Origin: Natrialba swarupiae
GTDB taxonomy: Archaea > Halobacteriota > Halobacteria > Halobacteriales > Natrialbaceae
DNA: 64,000 bases
Assembly: GCF_008245225.1 (NCBI RefSeq)
Contig: NZ_VTAW01000014.1
Coordinates: 1 to 64,000, forward strand
Direction: 5' to 3'
This document shows, piece by piece, positions 42,888-51,503 of the stretch. Position numbers and translations under genes: made by a program. The notes under the pieces were generated by a model that had not been told where the DNA came from, ran no database searches, and worked only from the letters and a program-made list of their open reading frames with translations. Within the stretch, counting starts at the first letter, position 1; each line of letters starts with the position of its first letter.

Positions 42888-45119
42888 ATGAGTGTTATCC
42901 AGGCAGTTGCGGAAGAGTTCCGCACGTACGAGCCTCGTGTACTACATCTCAACCGGAAATCACGAATGGAGAACGACACATGGGGAATCAACGATGAAAT
43001 CCCGACGGACAAAATCCTCGCGAACTTCCAACAACACTCCGAACTCCGGCAAGACAACCAACAGCTATGGATCCCGCTCCACGAAGAAAAGAGCGCCGAA
43101 CTGACCGGCGAATACGTTATACTCCGCAAGCACTACGACCGGCCAACGATCTTCTACTTCGACGTCGCCCGCGAGAAGCTTACCCCGGTCCAGACAAACA
43201 CGCTCGGTCGGGTGTACATCGGGTACCGAATTCGGTTCTGGCACCCAGATTACACTCCGCCTGAAACGCCCTCGTTCCTGACCGACATCGATTCAGAAGA
43301 GGGTGGTCTCGATGGCTCTAGAACCGAGATCGCTGCGGACAATCCAGCCAGTGAAGACGAGATGGATCAACTCTACGATGACCTCGTGGAACTCGTCGAA
43401 ACCAACGATGACAGCGAACGGGAAGAACGACGTAAGGAGATACACGATACATCGATCGATCGGTTGGAACGGCAACGTGTCGCCGTATCTGCACTCACTG
43501 CCCGTGGCGCAGTATCTGCAGAACGCGATAAAATGACCCTTCGAATCGAATCGGAAGCGAAAGGGAACAAAGACCTTGATTTGAGAAGGGATTCCGACCT
43601 CCGATACAACGTTGAGGTGGTTGTCGGGAAAGATCGCGAAGAAGATGGACTCCCATTCGACGCCAGGATCGCCGACGTCTTTGAGGACGGGTTTCGGATC
43701 AAGCCCGACTGGGGGACCTCTGATGCTCCCGAGTTCGCTGCTCTTCACCTCAAAGAAGGGGTTGAGGTTTCGATCGTCGAACTTCATGACCCACTCGCGA
43801 ACGAACGGAAACGAGAGGCCATCGACGAGGTCTGGCGAAACAAACAGAAACGAGAAATTATCGGCGGGAGAGCACTGCTGAACTTCGATTCAGCGCTTAC
43901 TGTCGACTTCGACCGAGATCGACTCAATAATTACCAGCAACAGGCAGCAGAAGCGGCTCTTCGATCGAAAGACGTGTTCTGCATACACGGCCCACCAGGA
44001 ACCGGGAAAACACGGACGCTGGCCACCATCATCCGCGAAGCAGTAAAAGACGGGAAACGGGTGCTGGCCTGTGCCCATTCGAACCAGGCGGTAGATAACC
44101 TGTTAGCTACAGATCAACTGTATCAGGCTGATCTAGACGGTGAACTCCGAATTGCTCGAGACGGACACCGCATCACCGATGAGAGGGTTCGTTCACGGTT
44201 CATGGGCCGAAGCAAGCGCCACGCCGACATCGTCGGAGCGACCACCAACCGGGCTGCCAACTTCCGCAAGAACGAGTTTGACCTGTGTGTGATCGACGAG
44301 GCCACTCAGGCAGATATCCCGTCGACACTTATCCCGTTCTATCGCTCAGAGCAGTTGATTCTCGCTGGGGATCACAAGCAGCTGCCACCGCACTGCTCGG
44401 ACGAGGATATGCGGCGAGAGAACATGCACCGTCCGCTGTTCGAGCGGCTACTGGACCTATACGACGAGAACATCTCCGTCACGTTGCGCCGCCAGTACCG
44501 CATGAACGGGACGATCGCCGGCTTCTCGAATCAGGCATTCTACGACGGCAAGCTGGAAGATGCTGACCAAAACGCGGGTTGGACAGTCAACGGAATGCCG
44601 CCGATGGTCGGAATCGATATCCGCAGTGAAGAAGACGATCATGGAACAAGCAAGAAAAACCACGAAGAGGCCCAGGCCGCTGTTGGACAGGCGAAGCGCC
44701 TGTTAAACAACGGTGTCGATGCTGATGATATCGGGATCATCGCGATGTACAACGGGCAGGTCACCGCCATCAAGACAGAACTACAGCGACACGAGATCTA
44801 CGGGGTGAAGGTGAGTACAGTCGACTCATTTCAGGGCAGCGAGAAAGAAGCGATCATCGTTTCGTTCGTTCGCAGTAACTCGGATATGGATGCCGGGTTC
44901 TTAGAGTTCAAAAACGAGGGACCGCGCCGGCTCAACGTAGCGCTTACCCGGGCAAAGAAGCGGTGTGTACTCATCGGGAATTGGAAGACGTTGACCACAC
45001 CGAGGAACGGACAGGATCCAGCTGAAAGCTGTGCAGACGTGTATCTCGACTTGTATTCGTATATCCAAGATCACGGCAAGCTGGTCTCGTCACCAGGAAC
45101 GAACGTAGTTACGCACTGA
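42888..45119 (+). CDS. UPF1-like SF1B helicase
   Basis: A 743-residue helicase. Motif I is GPPGTGKTRT near residue 367, motif II VIDEATQADIP near 470, motif III AGDHKQLPPHC near 494, motif V VDSFQGSEKEAIIVSFVRS near 645 and motif VI ALTRAKKRCVLIG near 684: the UPF1/Dna2 class. The 350 residues before the helicase are acidic, with a beta-rich part from FDARIADVFEDGFRIKPD on, perhaps a nucleic-acid-binding domain. No nuclease motif is visible, unlike the Dna2-like gene at 27319. It stands alone, flanked by a convergent PadR gene at 45151. It probably unwinds RNA or DNA in a repair or defence setting. Confidence 0.8.
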   Translation: MSVIQAVAEEFRTYEPRVLHLNRKSRMENDTWGINDEIPTDKILANFQQHSELRQDNQQLWIPLHEEKSAELTGEYVILRKHYDRPTIFYFDVAREKLTPVQTNTLGRVYIGYRIRFWHPDYTPPETPSFLTDIDSEEGGLDGSRTEIAADNPASEDEMDQLYDDLVELVETNDDSEREERRKEIHDTSIDRLERQRVAVSALTARGAVSAERDKMTLRIESEAKGNKDLDLRRDSDLRYNVEVVVGKDREEDGLPFDARIADVFEDGFRIKPDWGTSDAPEFAALHLKEGVEVSIVELHDPLANERKREAIDEVWRNKQKREIIGGRALLNFDSALTVDFDRDRLNNYQQQAAEAALRSKDVFCIHGPPGTGKTRTLATIIREAVKDGKRVLACAHSNQAVDNLLATDQLYQADLDGELRIARDGHRITDERVRSRFMGRSKRHADIVGATTNRAANFRKNEFDLCVIDEATQADIPSTLIPFYRSEQLILAGDHKQLPPHCSDEDMRRENMHRPLFERLLDLYDENISVTLRRQYRMNGTIAGFSNQAFYDGKLEDADQNAGWTVNGMPPMVGIDIRSEEDDHGTSKKNHEEAQAAVGQAKRLLNNGVDADDIGIIAMYNGQVTAIKTELQRHEIYGVKVSTVDSFQGSEKEAIIVSFVRSNSDMDAGFLEFKNEGPRRLNVALTRAKKRCVLIGNWKTLTTPRNGQDPAESCADVYLDLYSYIQDHGKLVSSPGTNVVTH

Positions 45120-45150
45120 CCCCGATCTGCGTAGCCCAACTCTAAGCTGC

Positions 45151-45432
45151 TTAGAGAAGATCGTCGACGTACTTATCCTCCCACTCCCTCCGGGCTTCGA
45201 TCTCACGCTCTCCGCGGCGCGTGACCGAGTACACGTTCGTCCGGCGATCGGCTTCTCCCTTCTCAATGAGTCCTTTGTCGGCGAGTGTATCTAGGTTCGG
45301 GTACAACCGACCGTGGTGGATCTCTTTCTCGTAGTAGTTCTCGAGTTCGTCCTTGATCGCCAACCCGTGAGGCTCGTCAAGGCCCGCCGTTACGGTCAAC
45401 AGGTCACGCTGAAAGCCGGTGAGATCATACAT
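45151..45432 (-). CDS. PadR-family transcriptional regulator
   Basis: A 93-residue PadR protein. MYDLTGFQRDLLTVTAGLDE opens a winged helix, GLAIKDELENYYEKEIHHGR is the recognition helix region, and LYPNLDTLADKGLIEKGEAD with VYSVTRRGEREIE is the wing. The start at 45432 is the standard one for this family. It lies downstream, on the same strand, of a decayed member of the 1218-type gene family with its 31-base-spaced operator (46107-46147). At 1.2-1.8 kb the same family member precedes a PadR relic, so a PadR repressor may read that operator. Confidence 0.8.
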   Translation of the reverse strand: MYDLTGFQRDLLTVTAGLDEPHGLAIKDELENYYEKEIHHGRLYPNLDTLADKGLIEKGEADRRTNVYSVTRRGEREIEARREWEDKYVDDLL

Positions 45433-45540
45433 GTTCGGATGACTATTTTCGAGGTTGATAAAAAGACTACTATAGATTCGATCAGTGCGAGTCCTCGGCA
45501 GCCATCCGTTGGCGTTCGTGCTCATGAGCAAGCACATCGA

Positions 45541-45734
45541 ACGGACCTGAACAGACGCGAATTGCTCGGTCAGTTGGCTCGTCGGTCTCGCCCTATCGGT
45601 TCGTTATCACGGATAACCTCTCGGCGGAGCCAGTTGATGAGGGTTCTCTCGTTACCGAGCGAAACGGCGGTTCGATCTGCTACCTCCCGTACTGGCTCTT
45701 TTTACTCATCTACTGACGCTCTCTGACGAAGCGA
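45541..45734 (-). other. Unexplained coding-like fragment
   Basis: On the minus strand a 47-codon stretch ending at TGA 45570-45572 reads REVADRTAVSLGNERTLINW then LRREVIRDNEPIGRDRR. It has coding character but no start, so it may be a remnant of a DNA-binding protein. Confidence 0.25.
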
Positions 45735-46100
45735 TCACGTTGTCCTGTTTTGCTCCGATTGACAGCAGATACAGACGCTTTCACGGAAAAGCTCCGTCAA
45801 ACTGATCTGGAAATGGACGCTGCCAGGTAATATGGGTTCGTTCATGTGGTTTGCATGGATATAGAGCGTGTCATACAATAGTTCTCGAGCGGTCCATTTC
45901 ACGCGCTCATCTTTGAATAGAAACTGAAATGCGATGTTTCCTGAATCAGGCATGAGATGAAGCAGTCAAAATCACTGCGTAGAGGGTGTGAGTCGTATTC
46001 TATGACACGCTGTGGATATATCGAAACCTCCCCAAACAGCATGTTGACGGCCTCCATAGAGAGGTTCCCGTGGAATCGGTAGTTCGTGGGGACATCGCCC
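45735..46100 (-). pseudogene. Decayed, frame-shifted relative of the operator-controlled gene
   Basis: Behind operator copy 3 the leftward sequence begins ATGTCC... and aligns with the start of the 56681-57004 gene but with shifted frames: GNLSMEAVNMLFGE corresponds to ANLPTEIVNTLNES. The reading then continues in frame through ERVIEY-like sequence and changes frame near 45950, ending with WTARELLYDTLYIHANHMNE. The final stretch does not match the paralogue, so the relic is fused to unrelated DNA. It is not expected to make a working protein. Confidence 0.5.
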
Positions 46101-46106
46101 TCCGTG

Positions 46107-46147
46107 TTAACCAACGACAGCCAATTATCCATAGTTTTGTTGGTTAA
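46107..46147. promoter_or_regulatory. Spaced inverted-repeat operator, copy 3
   Basis: TTAACCAACG (46107-46116) and TGTTGGTTAA (46138-46147) are inverted arms with the same 31-base offset as copies 1 and 2, one arm differing in its last base. Confidence 0.7.
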
Positions 46148-46253
46148 GTGGGAGATAGTTCTCTTACCTCTCTGTTTTCTAGGCTCTCGCCACCGTTGAA
46201 TGGGTCGACCCAATTTCCGATATCTCACGGAACTTGACCACAGTGAGAGCGAT

Positions 46254-46832
46254 TTATAGGAGTTCCTCAACGAGATCCTCGATTTGTTGTTGGTATTCTG
46301 AGATTGTTTGCCACTCATAGAGTTGATCGTAGTACTCGAAGATTTCGAAGACACCGAAAGTCTGCATCCAACTATACTGCTCTTTCTCTCGGTCGGGAGA
46401 ATATGTTCGTTTTAGGATGTGCGTTTTGTCGATATATGACCGCGATTCGATCAAAAGGCCATGTTCGATGAGCGCGCCGCCTTGGTCATGTTCACAGACG
46501 CCAAGGATATGGTGTGAGTCGTCGGCGATAAGCTTGAATTTGAGAATCGGGTGCAAGATAAGGTCGGTCTCGGGAACAAAATCATCCATTCGGTAGGCCA
46601 CGGCGCTGTTGCCTGTTTCTTGATTAATGTGGGCCTTGAGATCGTTTACTCGGTCGACGTCGTCCTCGGCAAAGCTCCCCAGAACGAAAAATCGATTATC
46701 TGCGTCTGCGGCGATATCTGCCCAGTCGGCTCGAAGGTGATTGAGTGCCTCGAACTCCTCCGGCGTTAACGTCCGGTAGTGATGCCGTTGTGCTCGAGCC
46801 TCGAGGTCTGTCTCTGAGGAGCTGTCCGGCAT
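46254..46832 (-). CDS. Possible deoxyribosyltransferase/TIR-like fold protein
   Basis: A 192-residue protein. NRFFVLGSFAEDDVDRVNDL opens with a strand and loop like those of nucleoside 2-deoxyribosyltransferase- or TIR-like Rossmann folds; VAYRMDDFVPETDLILHPIL follows, then HHILGVCEHDQGGALIEHGL, in which GGALIEHG occupies the place of the catalytic Glu segment of that fold. The C-terminal 50 residues are helical. The start is the ATG at 46832. Relatives of this fold degrade NAD or nucleosides in some antiviral systems. The comparison is by eye and the assignment is tentative; a different enzyme or a structural protein is possible. Confidence 0.45.
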   Translation of the reverse strand: MPDSSSETDLEARAQRHHYRTLTPEEFEALNHLRADWADIAADADNRFFVLGSFAEDDVDRVNDLKAHINQETGNSAVAYRMDDFVPETDLILHPILKFKLIADDSHHILGVCEHDQGGALIEHGLLIESRSYIDKTHILKRTYSPDREKEQYSWMQTFGVFEIFEYYDQLYEWQTISEYQQQIEDLVEELL

Positions 46833-46870
46833 TGCTAACTCGTTCGCACGCGCATATTAAAACCCTTTCG

Positions 46871-46896
46871 ACCACAACGGTCTAAACCAATGTGGT
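46871..46896. repeat. Inverted repeat in a divergent promoter region
   Basis: ACCACA (46871-46876) and TGTGGT (46891-46896), arms with a 20-base offset, lie between the leftward gene ending its transcript start at 46832 and the rightward small gene at 46938. A TATA-like ATTTATGC follows at 46909. Confidence 0.4.
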
Positions 46897-46937
46897 TATC
46901 GCCGAAGCATTTATGCCGCCGGCGACTATACGCTAGC

Positions 46938-47054
46938 GTGAACACAAGCAAGACAACCAGTACCGATCGATACCGGTCGAAGTTCCCATCCCAGACCGGT
47001 ATTCCGTTGATCCCGTCCTACATCAAGGAGGGGAATACGACCACACAGCGATAG
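46938..47054 (+). CDS. 38-residue protein before a regulator
   Basis: A GTG at 46938 opens MNTSKTTSTDRYRSKFPSQT and continues GIPLIPSYIKEGNTTTQR to a stop at 47052-47054. It ends 42 bases before the start of the regulator at 47097 on the same strand. The TATA-like element near 46909 sits about 25 bases before it, so the transcript may be leaderless. It may be a real microprotein or a leader for the downstream gene; no relatives are recognised. Confidence 0.35.
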   Translation: MNTSKTTSTDRYRSKFPSQTGIPLIPSYIKEGNTTTQR

Positions 47055-47096
47055 CTACAGCAGGCTTCCAATCGACTGTAGCTGTCTACCCCAACC

Positions 47097-48200
47097 ATGG
47101 CATACGACACAACGCATCGGGAGCAGCCCGATACAACCGATGCAATCGACAGTACGGTAGAAAACCAGCGACAGCGCCTCAATGTTGCTACGCAGGAGAC
47201 GCGGTTCGTCCTGATACAGAATATTCTCTCTCATCCGCAGCAGCTTCCCACGCTCAAAGAGCTGGACTACGTGAATCCCAGCAAGAGCAAGAGCACTATT
47301 CGTGAACATCTTGAGGTGCTGATCGAGCACGGTCTTGTTGAAGAGCGTACGCTTCCGAAGGGTGAACGCAAGCGCGATCTCCCATGGCGCTTCTACGGCC
47401 TCACTGATGTTGGTCGCGACTTGTTGGAAGAGATGGGGCTGCTTGGAGCTGAGGGTACGTTGCAGGATATGTATGAGATGCTGGAAACAACGGATGAGAT
47501 CGACAAGTATGCTCAGGCTCCTCGTCCTGAGGGTGACAGTGAAGACGAGGATCTAACTGGTAGTGGTGCTCTCGCTGCCTATATTCGGGATCAGAAGGGA
47601 GATCTCCCGAGCGTTGCGGATCAGATCGCTGTTGCTACTGTCTTGTACGAAGAAGGAATTGGACCAGATTCAAAGGGCTTGACTCGAAATGAGATCGCAG
47701 AACAGTTGACTTTCGACCATTCGTTCAGTACAGCTCTTAACCATCTCGTGGACCTTGACATCCTCGAGGAATTCCAGCCGCCTGGCCCATCGACGTATGC
47801 GATCAGTGAACGGCGAGACAAGATCATCAATGGAGAGGTAGAGAAGACAGTTGAAGAAGAGATCGAACGTCTCATTGATGATATGGTCGACCGACTTGAT
47901 AGTCCCATTCGACCTGGTAACGACGAGTATGCTGGTGACTCTGTAATTCGTGCAGATGGTGGTTACCGGACGCTTCGATTTATTCTGGCCGAAGAGTTCG
48001 ACATCCAACCAGACATGGTTGAATCCCACCTCCGCGAAGGGGACCAGTTGTCGAAACTGAATAGGGCTGTTGACGCGATTGAAGAGAGCGAACTGGACAA
48101 GGGTGATGACTACGGTCGAGTCGTTTTCCGCCGTGCTCCTTACCGCTATCGGCTTTCCGAGTTTGCAATGTCTCTTGCGGAAGAAGGCGTGAGTTCGTGA
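47097..48200 (+). CDS. Winged-helix regulatory protein with three DNA-binding-like segments
   Basis: A 367-residue protein. Its front (NQRQRLNVATQETRFVLIQN, then LKELDYVNPSKSKSTIREHL and LEVLIEHGLVEERTLPKGER) is a winged helix used by many haloarchaeal plasmid proteins. A second segment, DSKGLTRNEIAEQLTFDHSF and onward, is helix-turn-helix-like. A third, ADGGYRTLRFILAEEFDIQP, lies near the C-terminus. The middle is acidic and coiled (GEVEKTVEEEIERLIDDMVD). It could act as a plasmid-type regulator; its target is unknown. Confidence 0.65.
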   Translation: MAYDTTHREQPDTTDAIDSTVENQRQRLNVATQETRFVLIQNILSHPQQLPTLKELDYVNPSKSKSTIREHLEVLIEHGLVEERTLPKGERKRDLPWRFYGLTDVGRDLLEEMGLLGAEGTLQDMYEMLETTDEIDKYAQAPRPEGDSEDEDLTGSGALAAYIRDQKGDLPSVADQIAVATVLYEEGIGPDSKGLTRNEIAEQLTFDHSFSTALNHLVDLDILEEFQPPGPSTYAISERRDKIINGEVEKTVEEEIERLIDDMVDRLDSPIRPGNDEYAGDSVIRADGGYRTLRFILAEEFDIQPDMVESHLREGDQLSKLNRAVDAIEESELDKGDDYGRVVFRRAPYRYRLSEFAMSLAEEGVSS

Positions 48201-48293
48201 GGCACAGATTTTCTCTCTTGTATATTAAGTTTTTAGTACTTTTCTGTTTAACTATCTGGTTAACTATTCTGTTGACTGAATTGATAACTCATC

Positions 48294-48788
48294 TTACGAC
48301 AGATCGTTTCCACAGTTCGGACAGAAGTTCTCATCGCCGTCCAACAGGCCTAGGCATTCGACACAGATACGGTTACTCGGCGATGTAGTGATGTCTTCGA
48401 GAAAGTCCATTGCTGTCTGTGCTTCGGCTCCTGGTCCGTACCCGTCCGCATATCCTGGAAGGGTTGATGCCCACTGGACGGTTCCCTCCTCATCAATGAC
48501 GGCGACGTTGCCGGCGATGTCGAGTGTCCCGTAGCGTTTGAATGCTTCCGACGGCGTCTGTTCGATGACCGCATTCAGCGAACGATTGCGCTTGAGATCG
48601 CGCTCGTAGACCTCTTCAGGTGTGAGACGCCGTACTTCACCGGGGAAGTCGGGAATCGGATCATGCTGTTCATCGATCCGATCGATCTCGACGGTAATGT
48701 CGTGGTCGTCATGAAGTTGCGCTAGCAGACGTATCGCGTGGTTGTGCATCTCTCGTATCTCCGCGTCTGCGTAGTAGCGTATCTTCAT
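48294..48788 (-). CDS. Protein with thioredoxin-like body and zinc ribbon
   Basis: A 164-residue protein. The front (MKIRYYADAEIREMHNHAIR) and a mixed alpha-beta body resemble a thioredoxin-like fold without catalytic cysteines, and the C-terminal CVECLGLLDGDENFCPNCG is a classic CxxC...CxxC zinc ribbon. It overlaps the upstream gene by four bases (48785-48788), so both are made together. Function unknown. Confidence 0.6.
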   Translation of the reverse strand: MKIRYYADAEIREMHNHAIRLLAQLHDDHDITVEIDRIDEQHDPIPDFPGEVRRLTPEEVYERDLKRNRSLNAVIEQTPSEAFKRYGTLDIAGNVAVIDEEGTVQWASTLPGYADGYGPGAEAQTAMDFLEDITTSPSNRICVECLGLLDGDENFCPNCGNDLS

Positions 48789-49150
48789 GATTCGGAGTCG
48801 TCATCTTCTGCACTCGCAATACGGTCGGCGAGACTCTCTGCAAACCAGTCGTTCGAAATATCAGTGGCATGATTGATCATTTCTTGATGATCCATGTCGG
48901 TGTTGTCGAACGACTCGTAGACCCGCCATCGTTCCGCAGGCGAGTCGAACACGAGTACGTGCGTCACTCCTTCCATATTCAGGAGAAACGCTTCGATCGT
49001 TCCCGGTGTCGAGCCGGGAAACCCCATTGCACCGTGGATTTTCGGATGGTTGCTTTCGCCAATCCGCTTCACGATGTCATCCGTGATCGGCTGATCCGGT
49101 AGCGACGAGAGAAATGAAGACGTCGTTTCGGAACCCGAATTGTCGGCCAT
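48785..49150 (-). CDS. Hypothetical acidic protein
   Basis: A 121-residue protein (MADNSGSETTSSFLSSLPDQ start at 49150). It is built of short strands and helices (EAFLLNMEGVTHVLVFDSPA, ERWRVYESFDNTDMDHQEMI) and ends acidic. The upstream in-frame extension is less protein-like. It shares a transcript with the zinc-ribbon protein and faces a divergent gene at 49310. The fold resembles the small haloarchaeal proteins beside restriction genes, but no name is known. Confidence 0.5.
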   Translation of the reverse strand: MADNSGSETTSSFLSSLPDQPITDDIVKRIGESNHPKIHGAMGFPGSTPGTIEAFLLNMEGVTHVLVFDSPAERWRVYESFDNTDMDHQEMINHATDISNDWFAESLADRIASAEDDDSES

Positions 49151-49309
49151 ACCGAGCGTTCGTGGAGGGATCTCTTGAATCCACGTCAGTCGATACAGTT
49201 GTCGTTCGGTAGGAATGTGCCACAACGAAGGCGAACGAATGAGAATCGAATGTTGACGAAGCCGGTTTGTCCCTCACGGTTTAGTAACATCCTCCCCGAG
49301 AGGTACCGT

Positions 49310-50311
49310 ATGGCTCCGTTCAGCGTCTCGTGGCACACGCTTCTCGAGGAACTCGACGAGCTCCCGGAGGGAGATACGTTGCTTACGCCGCTATCACACG
49401 ACCGCTTTCGCGTTACTGACATCCAGGAACAGCGGGTCGTCATCGAGTTCCTCGACCATGAGATCGACGAGACACGACCACTCCAGCGTGACCAGTTCGA
49501 AACATTCTATCGACGAATCACTGAGGAATCGGGAGGGTTCGAACTCGACCGACTCCCGCCGGACGCCGATCCGTATCCGGCAGTCCTCAGTCTTCATCCG
49601 CGATTCGAAATCAACGAAGATCAGGGCGTAATCGTCGAGAAAGAAGGTGCCAAAACAAGCCAGCTGCTCGACACTGAGGACGTATCCGAGCCCGACGAGC
49701 AAGAGCGGACCGAACCAGATCTGGACGTGTACGCCGACGCATTGTTGCTCGTCGACGCACTCGAACGTCACGAAGTAGACGTCCTCGAAGAGATGGACAC
49801 GGATGCGCTGGTCAATCTCTACACGTTGCTGTCCGATGTCCAGCGTAATGCGAACGATCTCCGTCAGGATGTTGCGGACGTACTGTTACAGCGACTTCAT
49901 CACGATCGACCGGTCAGCGGACCATTTGGTTCCGTTCAGCGGACGACGAGACGCAATCGAACGCTAAAAGACGACGAGGTGGTACTCGAAACGCTCGAAG
50001 AAGCCGGAATCGACCGCGGTCGGGTACTTAGTGTGGATCGAAATAAAGTCGACGACGCACTAGACGTCACTGAACTCTCCGAGAGCGATGTCTACGAGGT
50101 TGAAGAAAGCGAATATGTTCGCAAGGCGGAGGTCGACGAAGAACAAAAAGAGAGTCGCCTTCAGGGCCTCAAAGACCAACTCGCAGCCACGGAGGGAGAA
50201 GAGGCCGAGGAACTCCGACAGGAGATCGAGGATCTGGAAGCTCGTATCGATGAGTTGACTGAGTTCAAGTCCGGTCAGGCCTACCACACCCAGGCAGGGG
50301 GTGGGCCATGA
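49310..50311 (+). CDS. Large acidic protein with helical C-terminus
   Basis: A 333-residue protein starting MAPFSVSWHTLLEELDELPE at 49310; the in-frame upstream ATG at 49175 overlaps the divergent promoter and is unlikely. A beta-rich front (HDRFRVTDIQEQRVVIEFLD) is followed by a helical core with YADALLLVDALERHEVDVLE and an acidic coiled-coil tail (EEAEELRQEIEDLEARIDEL). Its stop overlaps the following CcbP-like gene by four bases. No catalytic motif is seen. It may be a partner of the calcium-binding protein. Confidence 0.55.
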   Translation: MAPFSVSWHTLLEELDELPEGDTLLTPLSHDRFRVTDIQEQRVVIEFLDHEIDETRPLQRDQFETFYRRITEESGGFELDRLPPDADPYPAVLSLHPRFEINEDQGVIVEKEGAKTSQLLDTEDVSEPDEQERTEPDLDVYADALLLVDALERHEVDVLEEMDTDALVNLYTLLSDVQRNANDLRQDVADVLLQRLHHDRPVSGPFGSVQRTTRRNRTLKDDEVVLETLEEAGIDRGRVLSVDRNKVDDALDVTELSESDVYEVEESEYVRKAEVDEEQKESRLQGLKDQLAATEGEEAEELRQEIEDLEARIDELTEFKSGQAYHTQAGGGP

Positions 50312-50672
50312 CACAAACAGACCGAAATGAAGAACGCGAAGAGCGAATCAAGACGAGGATTACCGTCTATACATATAGCCCCGAAGAGGCGGCGATGGGC
50401 TGGTATGCGTATCTGGGTGATCTCCTCGATTTCCCTTTTGAAGCTCGCTGTGTCCAACAACGAGAAGAATCCCCGCTAAGGAAGGCGAAACGGTGCGTGT
50501 AGTGAGTATGTCATCGACGGAACCAACTCTCAGTCAGATATTCGTGACGGTCGAATGGATGGGTCGAGAACTCGGCGTCCCACTGGAGCAATTGGGGCTA
50601 GTTGATCCCAACGAGGACACTAAGCAAGCCAGTCAACTGCCCCGCGCACGGTGGCGCGGGGCTTGTCAGTGA
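50308..50672 (+). pseudogene. CcbP-type calcium-binding protein, frameshifted and 3' truncated
   Basis: The front (REERIKTRITVYTYSPEEAA, then MGWYAYLGDLLDFPFEARCV) matches the CcbP family of small calcium-binding proteins. Near 50475 a one-base loss closes the frame at 50500-50502; reading on in another frame gives KEGETVRVVSMSSTE and FVTVEWMGRELGVPLEQLG, the rest of the family pattern. The last codons after about 50630 come from the right end of a TnpB element, whose stem is at 50639-50662. So the gene suffered both a frameshift and an insertion. It is coupled to the gene before it by a four-base overlap. Confidence 0.75.
50639..50662. repeat. Hairpin of the TnpB relic right end
   Basis: GCCCCGCGC (50639-50647) and GCGCGGGGC (50654-50662) are perfect arms about a six-base loop. 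The stem abuts the 3' end of the CcbP relic and lies 30 bases from the TnpB relic's C-terminus at 50692. Confidence 0.7.
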
Positions 50673-50691
50673 ACTCGGCCTCTGCCGACGG

Positions 50692-51408
50692 TTAGTCCGA
50701 CGGGACAAATCCCCGGTTCGGTGTCACCGTTCCTGACTTCAGGGCGAGTTGACTGTCGCCCGTCCGCCGAGACGACTGTAGGCCCCGACGGACAAACCGC
50801 CACCCAACATTCTTCGCACCGACGTAATCTGCATTCTGAGTCGCACCGCAGGACTCACACTCAAACTCCGCCTGTCGCACTCGGTTCCCCTCGCTCGTAT
50901 GCCCACACTCGGGACACCGCCGACTCGTATTCTTCGAGTCTACAAACCCGACGCTAATCCCGTCGGCTTCAGCCTTGTACTCCACGAGATCAACGAGTTG
51001 CCGGTGCGCCCACCGGTGGAACTCTTTCACTGGCGGCGCACGTTCTCGAATGTGTTTTAGATTCTCGAACGCGATGTATTCGCAGTTGTGCGTACGTGCT
51101 TCTTCGAGAATCTGGTTAGCGACTTGGTGAAGTTCGTCACGAAGATACCGTGATTCCCTTCCGCTCATCTGCTGAATCGTCCGATGAGCAGATTATGTAC
51201 CGGTCTGCTGAAGGGTGCTGTGAATCCGCTCGAACTCTCGGTGCTGGTGTCGAAGTTCCCTCCCCGACGCGAAGTATGTCGTGCTGGTGGTGGCAATGTT
51301 GATGATGCCGAGGTCAACGCCGAGAACTGTCCTGTCCTCGTCGTCATCCTGTTTTTCGACCTGTTTCTCGGGCTTCAGTTTGCGAAACCCGAGGAGGATG
51401 TCACACAC
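50692..51408 (-). pseudogene. Frameshifted TnpB (IS200/IS605-type) relic
   Basis: Two overlapping frames together rebuild the second half of a TnpB. The upstream frame (51193-51408) holds RuvC-I VLGVDLGIINIATTSTTYFA; the other (50692-51168) holds RuvC-II CEYIAFENLKHIRE with Glu, the zinc ribbon CPECGHTSEGN...CESCG, and RuvC-III NADYVGAKNVGW. A frameshift near 51180 separates them and the N-terminal third is missing; a short fragment in another frame (51410-51500) may be the rest. The family tail LALKSGTVTPNRGFVPSD is intact. It has no working enzyme, but its right end may still be usable in trans. Confidence 0.8.
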
Positions 51409-51503
51409 GAAAAGACTTTTCGTAGAGCAGTACGTGTTCGAACAACGCCAGCCAGTTCATTCCAGGCCCCCTTGCTACACCTTGAAAGCAGTGGCTCAAC
51501 TCT

